From positions 1-25,757 of the IMG/VR virus record IMGVR_UViG_3300009605_000124: 25,757 nucleotides of DNA; one strand, 5' to 3'. Position numbers and translations under genes: made by a program. This DNA comes from a virus. This document shows, in pieces, positions 23,601 through 25,757 of this stretch. The stretch's first letter is position 1, and each line of letters begins with the position of its first letter. Below the pieces are notes generated by a model that saw only the letters and a program-made list of their open reading frames with translations, did no database searches and had not been told where the DNA came from.

Positions 23601-24443
23601 ATGTCAAGCAAAAAAGAAAAAGTAACAACTTTAGAACCATCAAACTTGGAAACGATAGACGCATCTATTTTTGATTGGGTTAACGATGAGGTGAATGTTT
23701 CCTCAAACACCAATCGCGGATGGAAGAAGGTGCCAGTCATTTGGGTGTCTGCTGAACGTGCGCATCAAGTAAAGTCAGATAAGAGTTTGCGTGATAAAGA
23801 GGGCGCTTTGATATTCCCGATAATAACGGTTGAAAGAATAAGCGTGGAAAAAGATTTGGCATTCAAAGGATCATTGCAGGCGAATATATTCCCAATTAAT
23901 GATTATCGCGGCGGATCAATACCGCTTATATCTGTTATCAATCAAAACAAAACAAAGAATTTTCAGAATGCAGATGCAAAGAAGACATATGGGCAGTTGA
24001 ATTTTAAAGTAGAACCAAAGAATAATAAGATTGTATATACCCACAAGACAATCCCGATGCCGGTTTATGTAACCGCTATGTACAGGATTATACTAAGAGG
24101 AGAATACCAACAACAAATTAATGAAATGAGCCAGCCGTTTATGGTATCGACAGGCGGAATTAATAGTTTCATTTTGCATCAAACCGGACATCGTTATGAA
24201 GGATTTCTTCAATCATCGTATACTCTGGAAAACAATGCCGCCAACATTGGCGACGAGGAAAGGATATATCAAACCTCAATTGAGGTAAAGGTGTTGGGCA
24301 CTTTAATCGGCGGCGGGGCGAACCAAGAGAAGCCTCGAATTGTGGAAAGGGAAAATGCAGTAGAATTTAAGTTTTCTAGAGAGAGGGTAATAATGGGTGA
24401 CGATCCTACGCACCCTGATAACTGGGGCAAGTATAGAGAATAA
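23601..24443 (+). CDS. 15: Tail sheath stabiliser/completion protein, gp15-like
   Basis: Caps the finished tail and joins it to the neck. 280 residues (T4 gp15: 272). KKVPVIWVSAERAHQVK (about 42-58) corresponds to FIRVPITYASKEHF of T4. MPVYVTAMYRIILRGEYQQQ (about 152-171), followed by INEMSQPFM, corresponds to the T4 IKMIYELSIFTRYEDD...IVEQILPYF block. The end (DDPTHPDNWGKYRE) resembles the acidic T4 DPEDWDG region. ATG 23601 follows TAGGTAAATTAGT with a weak ribosome-binding site. It completes the 13-14-15 string; the sheath gene follows after a gap with its own box. Confidence 0.75.
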   Translation: MSSKKEKVTTLEPSNLETIDASIFDWVNDEVNVSSNTNRGWKKVPVIWVSAERAHQVKSDKSLRDKEGALIFPIITVERISVEKDLAFKGSLQANIFPINDYRGGSIPLISVINQNKTKNFQNADAKKTYGQLNFKVEPKNNKIVYTHKTIPMPVYVTAMYRIILRGEYQQQINEMSQPFMVSTGGINSFILHQTGHRYEGFLQSSYTLENNAANIGDEERIYQTSIEVKVLGTLIGGGANQEKPRIVERENAVEFKFSRERVIMGDDPTHPDNWGKYRE

Positions 24444-24467
24444 AAAGAGCATTTACAAAATTTAAAA

Positions 24468-24477
24468 ACTATTTACA
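24468..24477 (+). promoter_or_regulatory. Putative late promoter box upstream of tail sheath
   Basis: ACTATTTACA, 24 bases after the gp15 stop and 63 bases before ATG 24541. It is the most diverged of the five boxes (final ATA replaced by ACA) and has the longest leader. Confidence 0.45.
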
Positions 24478-24540
24478 TCAGGAAAAGAAGCGTTAAAAAA
24501 CGTGATATATACTTTGTCATTTTGAGGAGAACAGAAAACT

Positions 24541-25757
24541 ATGTCGGTAAAGAAATTTAAATTTGTATCCCCTGGAGTTTTTGTTGATGAAATTGATAAC
24601 TCGCAATTACCAGAACTACCAACAGCTGTAGGACCAGTAATTATCACTAGAGCGGTAAAAGGACCATCAATGGTGCCAGTGCGGATTGATTCTTTCTCCG
24701 AATATATTGAGACATTTGGAAATCCTATTTATGGCGCAGGAAGCAGCGATGTTTGGAGAAGCGGACCCAACGTTTCCGCCCCGGCATATGGAACGTATGC
24801 AGCACAAGCTTATTTGAGGAATAGAAGTCCCGCCACAATTGTTAAATTGGCAGGCATTGAAGACGCCAACCCTACTGCTAATGGAAACGCAGGATGGGAA
24901 ACAAATACTGACGCCATGAATAGCGGTCTCGCCAACGGAGGCGGATTTGGATTGTTTCTTGTTGAGTCCGGATCAAACCTGGAGGACCTCCGCACTGGTT
25001 CTCTAGCAGCAATCTTTTACTGTGCAGAAGGCGTTGTAGAACTTACGGGTACTCTGGCAGATGACGCCACTACGACTAGCGGCACCGCCGGGCTGTTCTT
25101 GTCAGATGCTACGCCACATCAATATACGGCCCTGGTGAAAAACGCGGCAGGAACAGATACAGACAAGATTGTATTCAACTTTGAAGAAAATAGCAAACTT
25201 TACATTAGAAACGTTTTCAACACCAACCCAACCTTGGTAAACAGTTTCGCAGGAGATAATCAGAAGACTTATTTCCTTGGCGAAACTTTCGATAGAAACA
25301 TTAGTGACAAACTTAATGCCAATTCCTCTTCTCTAGGTGTTATTCTGGGATTGACGACCACCACCGCAGGACTATCACCGCAGCAGAATTGGCAAGATAT
25401 GCAACTTAGTAACGCTTCTACGGGATGGTTTTTCTCTCAAGATTTAGGAGAGCAATCCCTATATGACGCTTTGAACATGCAGAATCTCTTCAAATTTGAG
25501 GCGATATCTGGTGGAGATTGGGCACAAGCAAATCTTAAGATTTCCATTTCCAACATAAAGGCGTCACCGAACGAAGACGCTCCATACGGAACTTTTTCAG
25601 TTCAGATTAGGAAAATAAATGATGCTGACGCAAGAGTTTCGCCAGTCGAAACTTTTAGTGACGTAAATTTGAATCCTAATTCGGCTGACTTTATCGCTCG
25701 AAGAATCGGCGATTCCTATAGACAGTGGGACGATACCAAAAAACGATATCAAACTTA
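24541..25757 (+). CDS. 18: Tail sheath protein, gp18-like (3' partial)
   Basis: Contractile sheath subunit; 405 residues are present before the window ends in frame, with no stop. It starts MSVKKFKFVSPGVFVDEID, the usual opening of T4-type sheaths (SPGV..EID), followed by PVIITRAVKGPSMVPV and AAQAYLRNRSPATIVKLAG. Near the edge, ASPNEDAPYGTFSVQIRK and NPNSADFIARRIGDSYRQW are typical conserved blocks. GAGGAGA (24524-24530) is the ribosome-binding site. Residues about 85-270 contain a Gly/Asn/Thr-rich, probably outward-facing domain. T4 gp18 has 659 residues, so roughly 40 percent is missing beyond the edge. Confidence 0.93.
   Translation, partial: MSVKKFKFVSPGVFVDEIDNSQLPELPTAVGPVIITRAVKGPSMVPVRIDSFSEYIETFGNPIYGAGSSDVWRSGPNVSAPAYGTYAAQAYLRNRSPATIVKLAGIEDANPTANGNAGWETNTDAMNSGLANGGGFGLFLVESGSNLEDLRTGSLAAIFYCAEGVVELTGTLADDATTTSGTAGLFLSDATPHQYTALVKNAAGTDTDKIVFNFEENSKLYIRNVFNTNPTLVNSFAGDNQKTYFLGETFDRNISDKLNANSSSLGVILGLTTTTAGLSPQQNWQDMQLSNASTGWFFSQDLGEQSLYDALNMQNLFKFEAISGGDWAQANLKISISNIKASPNEDAPYGTFSVQIRKINDADARVSPVETFSDVNLNPNSADFIARRIGDSYRQWDDTKKRYQT

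Noticed and set aside
1-25757. tRNA genes, insertion sequences, integrase or attachment sites, inteins
   Set aside because: None seen by eye. Terminase, portal and capsid frames are uninterrupted in the parts present, and no transposase- or integrase-like product is encoded.

Overview
The window is one strand-coherent block of late (virion) genes from a T4-like contractile-tailed phage; every gene I support reads on the + strand. Landmark proteins, recognised by their sequence motifs, are the large terminase (gp17-like, 5' end outside the window), portal (gp20), prohead protease (gp21), scaffold (gp22), major capsid protein (gp23), neck proteins (gp13- and gp14-like), tail completion protein (gp15-like) and tail sheath (gp18, 3' end outside the window). 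Sequence style (moderate GC, many lineage-specific small proteins, a phage-borne ribosomal protein bS21, very long modular fibres) suggests an environmental aquatic T4-like phage distant from coliphage T4. The host cannot be read from this window.

Layout: (1) 2-5138, packaging and portal: terL, portal with a long C-terminal extension, two conserved-looking unknown genes, a small membrane protein and a 20-codon ORF, closed by a terminator at 5142-5165. (2) 5201-7043: a promoter-like box, gp21 protease, two small helical proteins and bS21. (3) 7053-18372: about 11 kb of fibre-type genes: a small beta-rich protein, a 2304-residue and a 1091-residue modular fibre, then a patch of small ORFs carrying a recombination scar. 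(4) 18442-21480: box, scaffold, capsid, strong UUCG terminator. (5) 21487-25757: box, gp13, gp14, gp15, then another box and gp18.

How it works together: gp21, gp22, gp23 and gp20 build and mature the prohead; gp17 packages DNA through gp20; gp13 and gp14 close the neck; gp15 and gp18 belong to the tail; the fibres presumably bind the host. Five copies of a box close to 5'-ACTATTTATA-3', all between genes and just upstream of translation starts, look like the late promoter of this phage. Points of most interest are the fibre insertion between gp21 and gp22, fibre repeats that are near-identical in protein but heavily recoded in DNA, a shared N-terminal motif on four small proteins that could be a capsid-targeting tag, the in-frame chimeric scar ORF at 18107, and the bS21 gene in a late transcription unit.
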